Counted from the stretch's first letter, positions 1 through 11,720 are shown. The stretch: 64,000 nt of DNA from Mytilus galloprovincialis (GCF_965363235.1 NC_134838.1:1493001-1557000); one strand, 5' to 3'. Numbers and translations are program-made. Notes: generated by a model from the sequence alone, not told the origin.

Positions 1-23
1 CTAACCGAGAAGTTTCTAGTAAC

Positions 24-1014
24 TAGACAATGCTTCATACCGTGCTGACGTCATCATATTTCTGGTCTGTTCCTGTTGGAACAAATATTTTATTATCATA
101 ATCTTTATTCCATTTGGAACTTTGGTTATGAAGAAACTTCTTTTTCTTGACAATCACCATTTAATGACTTTATATAGGAACTTTCTATGCTTTATAGTGT
201 GTCTTTCTATGGTGTGATGTTACACTATTAGTCAGATTAGGATTAAGGTTGGCGCCTGTTTTAAACGTTTAAACACGCTGCAATTTTTTGCATCAGTCCT
301 AAGTCAGGTCGTGAGGAACCTGTTGTCGTTTGTTGATGTAGTTCTTAAGAAGTCTGAGTCCGATGTCAGAATAGGTAGCAAAAGGAACTAAGCAAAATGA
401 CATTCACCGAACTTATACATGAATTATCAAATGACTAATCATAGCTAATCAAACCTCAATTAAACTGATTGAAAGATTATGTCTTCATCATACACAAATC
501 AAGAACAATCCCTCCCTATAGGGGTTTAGTATCATACCATTATAAAATATGTGAGAATTACATAATGTCATTGCTCGTATCGTGCAAACAACTGGTTTTT
601 TTTTAGGAATAAATGTGTTTATTTCCGATGCAAAGAACTTATGATTGAATCAATATTAAAACCAAAATATGCCATATTTAATGACCGGAAAACAGTATCA
701 TAACTATATGTCTTCATAATAAGTCTGTTTTAAAAAGGTTAAAAAATCAAAAATAAATTATTTCGTCGAAATCGTTTTCTTGATGCATTTTTTTTTTTCT
801 TTTTCATATGACTTTTTTTGTTGTTCTCGTTTGTTCAAAACATAATGATATACTTACTCTTGTAAACGTTAATTTGTTCCGGCCGTATAACAGATGTTTG
901 ACTGAAAACTGCTATTAGACAATGCCATACTGGCATCCTCATATAGCTGTTTCTGTTGGAACAAATATTCTATAATCTTTATTCCATTTAGAACTTATGT
1001 TATGGATGAACTTC
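24..1014. repeat. Diverged direct repeat pair (24-146 and 916-1014)
   Basis: Both copies begin TAGACAATGC and share the phrases CTGTTGGAACAAATATT and TAATCTTTATTCCATTT in the same order, followed by GAACTT and a GAAACTTC/GAACTTCC stretch. The copies are about 890 bp apart in the same orientation with several indels. I see no gene in the 770 bp between them; 275-350 resembles part of the dispersed repeat at 3700-3800. Likely an old dispersed repeat or local duplication. Confidence 0.55.
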
Positions 1015-1227
1015 CGACTGAGTGATAAACTTCCTTTAATATATATATATAGAGTATGGCGGCCTTTATATGACCTGACAGGGCCGTGGGACCGATACTA
1101 ACAGATATATACAACTAAAAAGTAAAATCACAAAAATACTGAACTCCAAGGGAAATTCAAAAAGGAAAGTCAACAATCAAATGGCAAAATCAAAAGTTCA
1201 AACACATCAAACAGATGGATAACAACC

Positions 1228-1511
1228 ACAGGCACTTGTCTCAGAAAAAAATTCCCATATACTTTAATATAACACAAGGTACTTAACTTGCATTTTAGAA
1301 AAATGTCAGGTGGTGACGAAGTTTCATTATATGCCGCTTTATAGGCTGTCAACCCTACTAAAACTTGTTATATCGTAAATCTAAATTAATTTATCTTTAC
1401 AATGGTTTTAATGGAATTTCGTCACCGCATGACATTTTTCAAAATCGCGAGTTAAGTACCTTGTGTTATATAAAGGTATATAGGGGAAACAATTCTGAGA
1501 CGAGTGCCTGT
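1228..1511. mobile_element. Foldback MITE with 9-bp target duplication
   Basis: The left arm starts ACAGGCACTTGTCTCAG and the right arm ends with its near reverse complement (CTGAGACGAGTGCCTGT). The arms match for roughly 110-125 bp around a loop of about 50 bp. GATAACAAC occurs at 1218-1226 and 1512-1520, a 9-bp target duplication. Long arms and a 9-bp duplication are typical of Mutator-like (MULE) elements; no transposase is present, so this would be non-autonomous. Confidence 0.75.
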
Positions 1512-1739
1512 GATAACAACTGTCATATTCTTGACTTGGTACAGGCATTTTCTTATGTAGAAAATGGTGGATTGAACCTGGTTTTATATCTAACTAAACC
1601 TCTCACTTATATGACAGTCGCATCAAATTCCATTATATTTTCAACGATGCGTGAACAAAACAAACAGACACAATATGTAAAAATGTCAAAAATAGGGGTA
1701 CAGCAGTCAACATTGTGTTATCATCTTAATCACTATTTT

Positions 1740-1788
1740 GACTTTAAAAACAACAAATGTCTTCGTTACATTTGTTGTTTTTAAAGTC
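1740..1788. repeat. Perfect 21-bp hairpin, 7-nt loop
   Basis: The arm 1740-1760 (GACTTTAAAAACAACAAATG then T) is exactly complementary in inverted order to 1768-1788, with loop CTTCGTT. It lies at the end of the dispersed repeat at 1115-1790 and may be its terminus. No gene is adjacent. Confidence 0.85.
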
Positions 1789-1899
1789 ATGTTCATCCTC
1801 ATTTTGCTTATATTATACGATTTTATTTATCTATGTAAAATCCACCCATAAAGGATGGAAGGTTTTAAGTACTGGTGTAAAATTGCGCGTTTGAAATTC

Positions 1900-2195
1900 G
1901 CACAGACATAAAATTATTTTGTCGTTCAAAGTATGACGGGATACATAAATACTGTCACGTAAAATAGATATAACAAAAAACCGACTTAACAGTAAAAGTA
2001 ATAATAATAAATAAAATAATAGTGTGGTTCAAAGTATGACAAGATACATAAGTACAAAGTCACATCATAGAAATAATTTTGTCGTTCAAAGCATGATGAG
2101 ATACATAAGCACAGAGTCACGTCAAATGGATATCTAATAAAAAAAAAACAGACTTAACAGTAAAAGTAATATTAATAAAGACAAATAAAAGAATA
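1900..2195. repeat. Degenerate tandem repeat, about three units
   Basis: The phrases GTCGTTCAAAGTATGA, GATACATAA and GTCACGT recur in order three times, and GACTTAACAGTAAAAGTAAT occurs twice. Unit length is irregular. No coding potential seen. Confidence 0.7.
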
Positions 2196-2537
2196 ATATA
2201 ATTGATAGGCGCTACTGCTAAACCAAGGACCAATTACAATGGGACGCATTGAAACAGAAATTCATCACGTCATAATGAAATGCATGATGGACGAACGTTG
2301 TCGTTGGTGAACACGTTGCTCGGTGACTGGTTTATGTCTGGTCAAACGGCGGCAGTTGCAAGATGCGGCTTTTCTTTTTATTTCAGTATCTACTTTTTCT
2401 TTCGTGTTTTGTTTTCTTTACTAGGGAAGCGGCCGATTATTTGTGGTAAGTCATACAGACTACATATTTTTACATAGCCTGGATTTCTTTATACAATGCT
2501 GTCATTATTGCACATTTATCTTTTTTTAAATTGATTT

Positions 2538-2540
<3 letters not shown>

Positions 2541-2599
<59 letters not shown>
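2541..2599. repeat. (TC)n microsatellite
   Basis: About 29 uninterrupted TC dinucleotides. The surrounding 2200-3090 shows no recognisable gene; a short threefold repeat of GAAGTTATTATTTCATA lies at about 2874-2950. Confidence 0.95.
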
Positions 2600-2604
<5 letters not shown>

Positions 2605-3089
2605 TTTAGTTATATATTTAAGCGAAAGAGACTTGAAAAAAACCAATAAAAGCAACAACAAAAAAAACATTTAGAATAAACTGTTGGTTTAACCATTGAC
2701 TGCATAATCACAAATCGCAAAATAATTGTTCTATTTTTTAGTCAATCTGCACTAGAGGATGTGAGTTATTTTACACTGTTACTGAGGAAGATACTAACTT
2801 TATTCAATAGTTCATACTACACAGTCCCGTATCCGTGTTTACTACACGAAGCTCTAGAAGTAAGTTACAAATAGAGAAGTTATTATTTCATACGGTTACA
2901 GAAGTTATTGTTTCATAAAGATACAGAAGTTATTATTTCATAAAGATACAAAGATGTCAATGTTCATGGACTCATGTTCATATAAACTCATCAAATATTA
3001 ACTCAAAGTATATGATCGTATGATGTTGTCTTTTCGTAAATCGAGATAGACTTAATTAACCTACTGTCAATAAGTTGTATAAACTAAAA

Positions 3090-3260
3090 TGGAAAATGGA
3101 AATGGGGAATATGTCAAGTAGACAACAACTCGACTAAAGAGCAGACAACAGCCGAAGGCCACCAATTGGTCTTCAAAGCAGCGAGAAAGTCCCGCACCCG
3201 GAGGTAGTCCTCAGCTGGCCCCCAAATAAAATTGTGAACTTGTACAGTGAAAACATGTTG
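3090..3260 (+). repeat. SINE-like dispersed repeat, family A
   Basis: It shares with 13534-13685 the ordered phrases AATGGAAATGGGGAAT, AGACAACAAC, CCCGCACCCGGAGG and TCAGCTGGCCCC. Two copies 10 kb apart in unrelated contexts show that it is interspersed. I recall this family from mussel genomes (unchecked). Confidence 0.7.
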
Positions 3261-3654
3261 TATACAATGGTCTGATCAGTATATTGCTTAAACTTTAGTG
3301 GACCAAACTATTTTATGACCTGGACAGACAGTCAAAATTTTTAACTTCTTCTTGATGTTAAAACAGAACAATCTGGGAAATTGAACGAACCTTGTAAATA
3401 ACTATCTTAAAAGATTTTTTTCATTCAAACAGCTGTTCCAAAACAGTTATACAAGTTGATAACTTTTTTGTTCATTTGACCTTCTTTCTGAAGAAACTTA
3501 ATTGTTAAGCACCCAGTCTTCTTGTCCTAATCATTGCTAAGGTTATCTGGCATCTTTACCGCATGTTCGACTTCCTCTTGGTGTTTCACTTGAAGCCTTA
3601 GTGAAATATGAATAGGTACAACTGTACTAACATCTTATGGTTTGTTCTTATGTT

Positions 3655-4022
3655 TTTCTGTTACACCACTGTCCCCAGTTAGGAGGAGGGTTGGTTACCG
3701 CTAACATGCTTAACGCCGCCACATTCTGTATGTGTGTGCCTGTCTCTAGTCAGGAGCCTGTAATTCATTGGTTGACGTTTTTTGCTTGAATGCATGTTTG
3801 TTTTTCGTTAATTTTTTGTTCATTAATTCGGCCATTAGTTTTCTATTATCAATTGTTTTCTATTTGTGATTTCGGGGTCTTTTATAGCGGACTATATGCG
3901 GTATGGGCTTCGCTCATTACGTACAGTGACCTATAGTTGTTAATTTCTGTGACATTTGGGCGACTCTTGGTCTCTTGTTAAGAGTTGTCTCATTGGCAAT
4001 CATACCACATCTTCTATTTTCA
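3655..4022 (+). repeat. SINE-like dispersed repeat, family B (long copy)
   Basis: It starts near GTTACACCACTGTCCC and ends GTTGTCTCATTGGCAATCAT followed by ACCACATCTTC. Pieces recur at 5045-5165 (inverted), 13912-14010 (inverted), 15205-15340, 28745-28965, 29842-30240 and 33622-33700. It includes CCTATAGTTGTTAATTTCTG and the GGTATGGGCTTCGCTCAT block. Confidence 0.7.
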
Positions 4023-4424
4023 TACATACTCCAAGTTTTATAGTTCATCATTCTTATTTGTTAGAAGTTCATCCATATTATTGTTATTGCAGTTCCCCTT
4101 GATGATATTGATCAGAATAGTGTTTGCCTACACCTGTACCCTTGTGGTTACTCTGGGAGTTATCTTTCTTGAGTAAGTATTTACGCTTAATACACAATTC
4201 AAATAAGCAACTCATTAAACCTAAATAGCCTTTTCTTTTGGTTTGGAGGTCAACGTTCAGACGTTGGTCTTTAAACTTTTTATTATTTTGAATTTAAAAT
4301 GTATATTTATATCATTACGTTTCTTTGTATGCTGCATGTATTTTTATAATAATTTCTCAGTTAAAAACAAATGTTTTACACATTTTTTTTTATTATACTA
4401 AGTATATACATGTAAAAGTCTGTT

Positions 4425-4840
4425 GTATTGTCCAGTATTTGGTAGTCGTTTTTATGTACTAGAAGGGTTGCACATATTTTTCTAGGTTATTGTCCAGTAT
4501 TTTGGTAATCGTTTTTATGTACTAGAAGGGTTGCACATATTTTTCTTGGGTATTGTCCAGTATTTTGGTAATCGGGTTTATGTACTAAAGGGTTGCACAT
4601 ATTTTTCTGGGTATTGTCCAGTATTTTGGTAGTCTTGCACATATTTTTCTGGGTACTGTGGGTACTGTCCAGGATTTTAATAGTCCGTGTTATGTTCTAA
4701 AAGGGCTGTACATATTTTTCTGGGTATTGTCCAGTATTTTGGTAGTCCGTGTTATGTACTAAAAGGGTTGAAAATATTTTTTCTGGGTATTGTCCAGTAT
4801 TTTGGTAGTCCGTTTTATGTACTAAAAGTTTTTTTTTACA
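4425..4840. repeat. Minisatellite of 60-70 bp units
   Basis: The phrase GTCCAGTATTTTGGTA recurs about seven times, each followed by TATGTACTA(G/A)AAGGGTTG and CACATATTTTTCT, with unit length varying by small indels. Confidence 0.9.
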
Positions 4841-5044
4841 TATTTTATCTTTTCAGATGGATTGTAGTCAGAGCCAGCCACGAATGCACGTGCTTGCCGT
4901 GAACTTTGTAATCGTGTACCATGTCAGTGAATGTAACTTTTGTTTTTAATAAAAATAATTTATCATAACTTAAAATGTTATTATCACTTCTGGTCCTACA
5001 TCCTGTTGATACATATATTATAGCATAACACCAGATAAGATATA

Positions 5045-5165
5045 AAAAGAAGATGTGGTATGATTGACAATGAGACAACTCTCCACAAGAGACCAAATGA
5101 CACAGAAATTACCAACTAATGGTCATCGTACGGCCTTCAACAATATGGAGTTGGCTTAGGCTCAT
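5045..5165 (-). repeat. SINE-like family B fragment, inverted
   Basis: It begins AGAAGATGTGGTATGATTG, the reverse complement of the family B 3' end at 3990-4015, and continues through CAACTCTCCACAAGAGACC and TCGTACGGCCTTCAACAAT. The following 5170-6190 shows no convincing gene; the 73-codon frame at 5347-5568 resembles nothing I know. Confidence 0.7.
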
Positions 5166-6139
5166 TCTAAAAACCTGTACATTGACTTGATAACTTGTAT
5201 ACAGCCTTGTTGTTTTGTTTCTGTTAATGTTTATCTCATTCAAAGTTTTACAATGACATGTCAAATTTCCTATATACCTCAATATAACACAACATAGTAG
5301 TTTGTTTTTTTTTTAGATCAGTGCATGTGTGTAACACCTCGAAAATTTGGCGGGAAATGATTCTCTCTGGATGTTTCATACATTTAACATTAGAACATTT
5401 TTTCGTCCAAAAAACTATGATTTCAAAATTTACCTCAGTTTAGAGTATATGTTGTTAAATTTTGGAGAGCAAAGTAGGGATAAAGTTTTGATGGCACCAT
5501 ATAAAGATAAAACCAGGGAGTTCCGAATAACTAGAGAAAAATCCAAAACAAGACTAGCAAAGATGTGACTTCTATATTGTACAAGGTCTAATTGAAGACG
5601 TTTTTTTTCTCTTTTGAATTAAATTAGGAATATCAAATCACATTTTGTATAATTATACCAAAAACAATTGCATACAATGTATTGGTAAGCTCAGAGTTGG
5701 TAAGTCAGCTGTAGCATTGCAATAAAATACTTCATTCATAAGTGTATACACATAACATCAATAGCAAATTAACCAAACAACGTACTAGTTAAACATCTCC
5801 CCCAAGAAAAGTAATTAGCTCTGTATCTTAGTTATTTCATTATTATCCAACATTGAAGAGACATTTGTTTTAATTCTGCTTGTCACACTCCTACTTCAAC
5901 ACTGAGGAAATTAAGAATTAATTTTATAATGCTTTATCAGTCCAAGTAATCCTTATTTTAAATAAAAGCGCAAAAGTAATCGATTGGTTTTGAAAATATC
6001 TCAGTAACAAAGAATGACAGAGCTGAAATTAAAATGTTAATTAATTCTTAGATTAATAAACTGACCCAATAGAGAACACTTAAAAACTAACTGTCATTTT
6101 ATGTTATGTTATGCATGGGACTAACACATATCACTCAGT

Positions 6140-6193
6140 CTCACCATATATAGTTACTGAGACTTTGCATATCTAGTTTGGAGAAAAATCACC
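6140..6193 (+). promoter_or_regulatory. Possible TATA box and 5' leader of the lectin gene
   Basis: CCATATATAG lies about 45 bp before the ATG at 6194, and the ATG sits in CACCATGG, a near-ideal animal translation start context. Whether the TATA-like motif is used cannot be judged from sequence. Confidence 0.4.
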
Positions 6194-8093
6194 ATGGACG
6201 AGTTTTACGTGTTGAATTTTCTTTTTATAAATGTTATTACATCTGTTGCTGACATGCAGTTAATGTTTTTCGACGTTTACAAAAATCAGAAAATTTCATC
6301 AAACTATCAAATGCACAGGACATTTTATTTGAGTTCTAAAGAAGAATGTGCGATCTTATGTTTAAATACTTTGACATGTTGGTCTGCTAGCTATCGCAGA
6401 AGTACGGGAGAATGTGGACCAAGTAGCAGGAGTGCAAGATCTGAACCAAACACTACACAATACGACCCTGAGTGGATAATTCTAAACAGAAACGGTAAGG
6501 GTAGTTTTTTTCAAGTATATATGATCAATGCCTGTTACGAAGGTAATAAAAAGGTATACACTGGACGTGTTTCACAAATACAAATAATTATGAAGCACAA
6601 AACATTAACATCAAAACTAGGTGCTGCACTTACGAAAACTTATTTGGTAAGGTTAAAATAATAATTTACTAAATTTCTTTAATTTATTTGATGCCAAACA
6701 GATACACATTTAATTGTCGCTATTGTCTAAAAATGGTCTCAATAAAGATAGACAATCAGGCAGACATTTTTCGATGTCGTCTCAATAAAGATAGACAAGC
6801 AGTCAGACATTTGTTAATGTTGTCTCAAAGACTCTCTTGTGAAGAGTGTGCTAGTTAATGATAGTCTCGATGCACCAGAGTTACTGTTCTTACAGCCAAC
6901 AATAACATATGCATATGGAGCGTCTGGATAATCGAGACTAGCTAGTTGACAGTCATACCACATTTTCTTATGTTTATATTTACAAACAGGCAGACATTTG
7001 AACATGGGGAACATATTTAGATTTTTCTTCAAAAAAAGGAAACAATCGCTTGAAAAAAACAGGTTCTTTTTGTATTTTTTGATAGCGTTCTACCTTTTTT
7101 TTTAAACGTCATCTATGGTACTATTCATTTATCAATACTGACCAAATTCAGATACAAATTACAAAAAAACCACCAGTGTATATTTTGATCATTTTTTTAA
7201 ACTTTGTACAATAATTAAATGTAATATTTCAGTCGAGTGTTATGACAAATGGATACCAGACGGGGATAGCTGCTATTTGGTTAGTGACGTCGGTGTGACA
7301 TGGAAAGAAGCCGAGGTCTGTTATTATTATTATTAATTTTTTTTGAGGGTGGTGTAAATACATTATTGAAAAGGGTCAAAGTGCAAGTTAACATTTACCC
7401 TAAAAAATTGGTAAAAGTTACAGCGAAGAAAATTAAGAATTTTTTTTAAAAGGAACAAAAGTAGCAAATCACAGAGTTATTTCTTTAAACAAAAGAATGT
7501 ACACACAATGGTGTTTGTCCACTGTGAGAGAGTTTATGTCAATCCACCAGACTATATAATGAAACAAACTTTAGAGGAATTGTATACTGTAGTAGATAGA
7601 GGAATTGTATACTGTAGTAGAACTAGAGGAATTGTATACTGTAGTAGAACTAGAGGAATTGTATACTGTAGTAGAACTAGAGGAATTGTATGCTGTAGTA
7701 GAACTCGTAGAAGATCACACAACATCCGTAATGCTTACTATAGTTTCAATTATACTTGTGTAGTTGTGAAAATAGGATAGTTAGTGTTTTAACGGTTTTT
7801 GATTTTCGTCTTTTGAATCGCCGTTTTATTTGCTTAATTTTGTGATATTCCTTTTTAAACGCAAAAAATTTCAATATTAACGGAATTGTAGCGCTTGGTG
7901 TCACGGTATGTAATCGAAGATTTGAAGACGTATCTTACTAGTCAGGATTCTATTTCGTCAAAATTATCTCCCCATTACGCCAGTCCTTTTTACAATCTAC
8001 TAACTTGTCTAAGTTATTAAGTCAGGGGAAATAGGATTTCTGCAGCCTACTCTCAGTTGATGTTCTTGTCTGCATTGATTCAACTTAAAACTA

Positions 8094-8167
<74 letters not shown>

Positions 8168-10178
8168 GATATTTGTTAAATCACAAATCTCATATAAAGT
8201 CAATTATCATTGAAAAACTCCGAATTAAATATGATGAAATTTGGCTTAACCAACTAAATAATGACAAACCTGGCATGGTGCAAGGAAATAAATTAAGGAC
8301 CTATAGACTATTTAAAAATAATATAGGCCTTGAAAAACATGTATTGTTAAATAATTGTAAAACATTAAATGAGTTAACCAAATTTAGAATTAGTGCCCAT
8401 CAACTTAATTGAAATAGAAAAGGGAAGACATAAAGGAATACCCCCATATAAAAGATTTTGTAAATTATGTAATTCTGACATTGTTGAGAATGAAATTCAT
8501 TTTCTTCTTCAATGTCCATCACTTAAAACTGAGAGGTCCAGTATTATTTAGATTTATCCTCTAAATTTACTAACTTTAAAACTTTAAATGACCAATCTAA
8601 ATTTGTATGGTTGATGTTAAATGAAGATCCATTTGGGAATATATACTGTGTTGGTTGTCTCCCTTCTCTTATATAACATAGTTTTAGTTTTATTGTCATG
8701 TATTATAATTTCAATGAAAAAAATCACCACAATCATTTGTACACTTTAATTTAAACTGTAATTGTACTGCTCCTCGGGGCGTCTTGATTGACAAATACAA
8801 ATTGTTGTTGTTGTTGTTGATCGGTTGTCAGGTGGAATTTAAAAAAAAAATCTAATTAAATATTTCGTGAAAGGGCAGACGAAACTCTTTAGAGGTTGAA
8901 GAGTATAAACCCTAATTATCACTCACAAAAAAGATTTTTTTTTTGTCGAAGATATGCATTTTTAAGATCCAACTTAAAAGACTGTCTTCAACTTTAAGCA
9001 AAAATTGGTTATTCGAACACACCTACTCTGTTTTTGTGATTTATTAGAAAGTTATTTCACTTGACCTTTATATTTCATCTTTTATTACTATAAATTGTTG
9101 ATGTTATAAAGTCAACATGTAGCCTTGATATATAAAAATGATAGAATCTGAAGCGAGATGACGTATCAAATACTCTTGCTTACGAATTTATAATTTTTCG
9201 TTTTAGAGGGAGAGGAAAAATTGTAGACCTAAATCAATATTTCAATTTCTTTGAGATGGATCTCCCATAAAATGTGTGAGTTGAAATGCACCCAGCATAA
9301 TGCTTTACAAATATTTCAGGCTCACTGCCATCGTTATGACAGTAGTTTAGTAGAAGTACCCGACACAAACAAGACAGATGCTTTAAAATCCTTGCTGGAA
9401 AGCCAATACACGAACCGGCATACAACAGTCGGTAAGCTCCCATGTATGTTAAAGAGTATTATATGTACTGACCCCCCCCCCCCCCAAAAAAAATGAAGAA
9501 AAAAACCAATATTGTTTCTTTTGTTTCTTTGTTTGGAAATTACCCATGCACATAAGCAACACATGCTCCTTGAAGTCTCTAGTTCAAATTCAAAAGACCT
9601 ATAAAGCTAAAATTTATTATGGGAACGTCTTGTTACAGGTCGAATTTGTTCAATTTTGTTTTATTAGTACTTGTAACTTTAAAAACTCACGGACAGAAAA
9701 AAAATATTGCATAGAAAGTTCGGAATTTACTGAGTTAATTAATGATATATCGCTTATTGTAATTCAAAACAAGGCGTTTTAACTTTTATTCATTTACTCA
9801 AATGGGCACCATTACATTTATATTTTTTCTCTTTAAACCTGTTCTCTTTAATTCAAACGGCTTAAAAGTATTCTTATTATAATAAGAAAGAGAGAGAGAG
9901 AGAGAGACAATCTTACAACTGTGACTACTTGATTTGATTTTTTTTTTGTAGATAAATTCTTTTGGATTGGAGGTTATGGACACGATGGTGATTTCATATG
10001 GAAGTCTACTGGATCCCTTATCACTTTCCAAAACTGGAATAAAGGGAACCCGTTACCAGTTCCTGGTAGACATTATGAAGAATTGTGTTTAGAAATGGTT
10101 CAGAGTAGTGATTTTAAATGGAACTATGCTCTCTGTAATGCCACTAACCCGTTTGTGTGTGAACGCAAAAAGAACTGA
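6194..10178 (+). CDS. Secreted C-type lectin with N-terminal PAN/apple-like segment, 4 exons
   Basis: Exons are 6194-6494, 7233-7315, 9320-9431 and 9952-10178, with GT-AG introns and closing phases, giving 240 aa. Residues 1-20 are hydrophobic and probably a signal peptide. Residues 30-98 (exon 1) hold spaced cysteines and a CWSASYRRSTGECGPSSRS stretch resembling a PAN/apple domain. Residues 101-239 form a long-form C-type lectin domain: C103/C114, then C131 and C235, the FWIGG core at 169-173, and C211/C227. The Ca2+/sugar site is not canonical: no EPN or QPD triplet (the loop reads GNPLPVPG), and WNY stands where WND is usual. By family knowledge such proteins bind sugars or microbes in molluscan haemolymph; with this loop, sugar specificity is uncertain and Ca-independent binding is possible. 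Introns hold minisatellites and a LINE fragment. Kozak CACCATGG fixes the start. Confidence 0.88.
6733..6970. repeat. Short duplication plus SINE-like remnant in lectin intron 1
   Basis: TCTCAATAAAGATAGACAA occurs twice about 50 bp apart, each followed by CAG(G/T)CAGACATTT. Then a diverged family-B-like segment (ACTCTCTTGTGAAGAGTGTG ... TTGACAGTCATACCACATTTTC) follows. Confidence 0.55.
7573..7705. repeat. 27-bp minisatellite, about five units
   Basis: The unit AGAGGAATTGTATACTGTAG plus TAGAACT repeats in lectin intron 2; the first unit is slightly shorter. A chance reading frame at 7508-7780 runs through it and is not called. Confidence 0.9.
8095..8168. repeat. (TGTC)n microsatellite
   Basis: About 18 uninterrupted tetranucleotide units, immediately before the LINE fragment at 8170. 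It may mark the 5' junction of that insertion. Confidence 0.95.
8170..8819 (+). mobile_element. LINE 3' fragment: ORF2 C-terminus and (TTG)n tail
   Basis: Inside lectin intron 2. The frame from 8173 reads RIKYDEIWLNQLNNDK ... KFRISAHQLN and, after a frameshift near 8409, GIPPYKRFCKLCNSDIVENE with HFLLQC. This is the C-x2-C-x8-H-x4-C zinc finger common at the C-terminus of non-LTR retrotransposon ORF2 proteins. A 3' UTR follows, ending in a (TTG)6 tail at about 8803-8819. It is 5'-truncated and inactive; the clade cannot be fixed from this much. Confidence 0.75.
9888..9908. repeat. (AG)n tract in lectin intron 3
   Basis: About ten AG units between exons 3 and 4. The only other low-complexity feature in this intron is a C12 run near 9473-9484. 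Confidence 0.85.
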
Positions 10179-10984
10179 CAACCTTCATTGAGTTATCCCT
10201 TCACTGACGACAGTATAATTCATACTTTTATTTATTCATTGAGTTAGAGCCTGGATGTTCGTCATAATGAATGAGGCAAAAGTCTGTCTGAATCGTGAAC
10301 AGAATATGATAAACATTTTAAGATGTATTATTTTAAGATGTCTTTAAGTTATAATGAAATTATCATTAAATAGTATAGGTTCATTTGTGATTTGCATTAT
10401 AAATATGATATCAAGTGTGCCATGTTATAAACATAATAATAGAGCAGTGCAAATAGTCACAGTTTTCCAAAAATGGATTGTTCGTGAACAAATAAGAATA
10501 GTTGGACAACAGCACAACCTTGGTTTTTATTTTAGTTGGATGAGCGTTCCGGATGAAAGTAAATCCGGAAGAGCAGTTTTGACACCACAATTTTATAAAA
10601 TGGTGAATACTAGTAGTTGTCTCATTCGACCCTATAGGTGTTATTACCAATGAGACGAGTATCAATTTCTCTGCCTATACTTTCTTTACAGCGTACGATG
10701 AAAGAATGATGAAAGTAAATCCAGAAAAGCGTCTTTAAATTTTATGACTGGATTTATAGGTATACATATGTAAATGTCAATGTCATGTTACATATTAATT
10801 TCTCTATCATTGGGACCAATAAAAATTTGTATTCTCCGCCGTTTGATATGCTTAAGCTTTTCAAATTTTGGTCTCGATGGTAGCTAATGAAGGTCGTACC
10901 AAAAGTCCGGAAACAACTTTTAGCCGAGAAATAACACAATTTAATAAGATTGAGAAATAACTGATAGTTTGAAAGGAGTGCATG
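10179..10984. other. Lectin 3' flank, no gene recognised
   Basis: The lectin 3' UTR probably lies here. A 99-codon frame at 10354-10653 starts with a hydrophobic stretch but has no recognisable domain, and its second half carries repeat-like phrases (GATGAAAGTAAATCCGG, echoed at 10702). I do not call it a gene. Confidence 0.4.
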
Positions 10985-11235
10985 AAGAGGCATAGTTTCA
11001 ACACCAAGGAGGACTAATCGTTTCAGCGGAGTGGCCATCCGACTAGAAAAAAATCTGACTTCGTTGCCTTTAGCCTAGTCATTATACTGAAGATTTACTA
11101 TCTGACATCAAAGACACTACTGAGTAACTTAGAAAAAAGCCGGCATTAAGTATCTTCCTTTCGACACACCACATGTTGCTATGGATGTCGCATCCCTCTA
11201 CACGAATATTCCGTAAATGGCATTGATCTATATAT
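10985..11235 (+). pseudogene. Decayed Penelope-like reverse transcriptase fragment
   Basis: Broken frames read DIKDTTE (near 11105) and then PFDTPHVAMDVASLYTNIP (about 11158-11215). In Penelope-like elements an IKDTT.FL block is followed by an RT motif of the form DVxSLYTNIP. Upstream, a GLIVSAEWPSD-like block sits where those proteins have G-R-P-I-V-S. Stops and frameshifts separate the blocks, so this is dead. The following 11240-11640 shows nothing recognisable. Confidence 0.55.
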
Positions 11236-11637
11236 ATAGCAACAATGAAAAAAGTTGAATATTTTACTGAAAGGTGGCATATACGTCAATAAATACACTA
11301 CACTACAAAAAACGGAATAAAAAACATTATATCATCGTACTTATGGATATGTATCGTAGTTAAGCATGTGTGCAATCCTCAATAAAGAATCGTCAATCGT
11401 TTGGAGGTCGGTCCAAACCTATTTTACCATGATTCTTTAGTTTAAACAGTATTTATTAATGAAAAATGTCAAGATAAATATTACAATGTTACATAAAGTT
11501 CAAATATGGGATTCGGAAACAAGTTTGGAAAAACTTTTATAAATCCGTCTCCCTAAAAAAAACCCATCTATTTAACAAACAATATTACGTGCCAACAGTA
11601 TATCCAGTTTATGGTAGCATATGATAAAATGAATAAA

Positions 11638-11720
11638 TACACACACACACACACGCAAAAAAAAAATACAACAAATAAAATAAATAATAATAAAAAAAAA
11701 AAAAATGTGGAAAAAAAAGG
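11638..11720. repeat. (CA)n and A-rich simple repeat
   Basis: About nine CA units are followed by A runs and AAT-type triplets. Read on the minus strand this could be the 3' tail region of the LINE at 11868-13011, but the exact LINE end is not clear. Confidence 0.7.

Larger units (their letters stand above)
1115..1790 (+). repeat. Dispersed repeat interrupted by a foldback element
   Basis: The halves at about 1115-1226 and 1512-1790 look like one dispersed repeat that I associate with mussel genomes (recall only). It is interrupted by the foldback element at 1228-1511, and the repeated GATAACAAC on either side is where the halves rejoin. The reading frame at 1365-1784 is a by-product and is not called a gene. 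Confidence 0.5.

Noticed and set aside
1365-1784. 139-codon frame
   Set aside because: It crosses a foldback element arm and a dispersed repeat; similarity to the frame at 1170-1352 is explained by the inverted arms.
8009-8203. Minus-strand frame with threonine/aspartate/arginine/glutamine repeats
   Set aside because: It is translation of the (TGTC)n microsatellite.
10354-10653. 99-codon frame with hydrophobic start after the lectin gene
   Set aside because: No domain, no splice or codon support, and repeat-like phrases in its second half.
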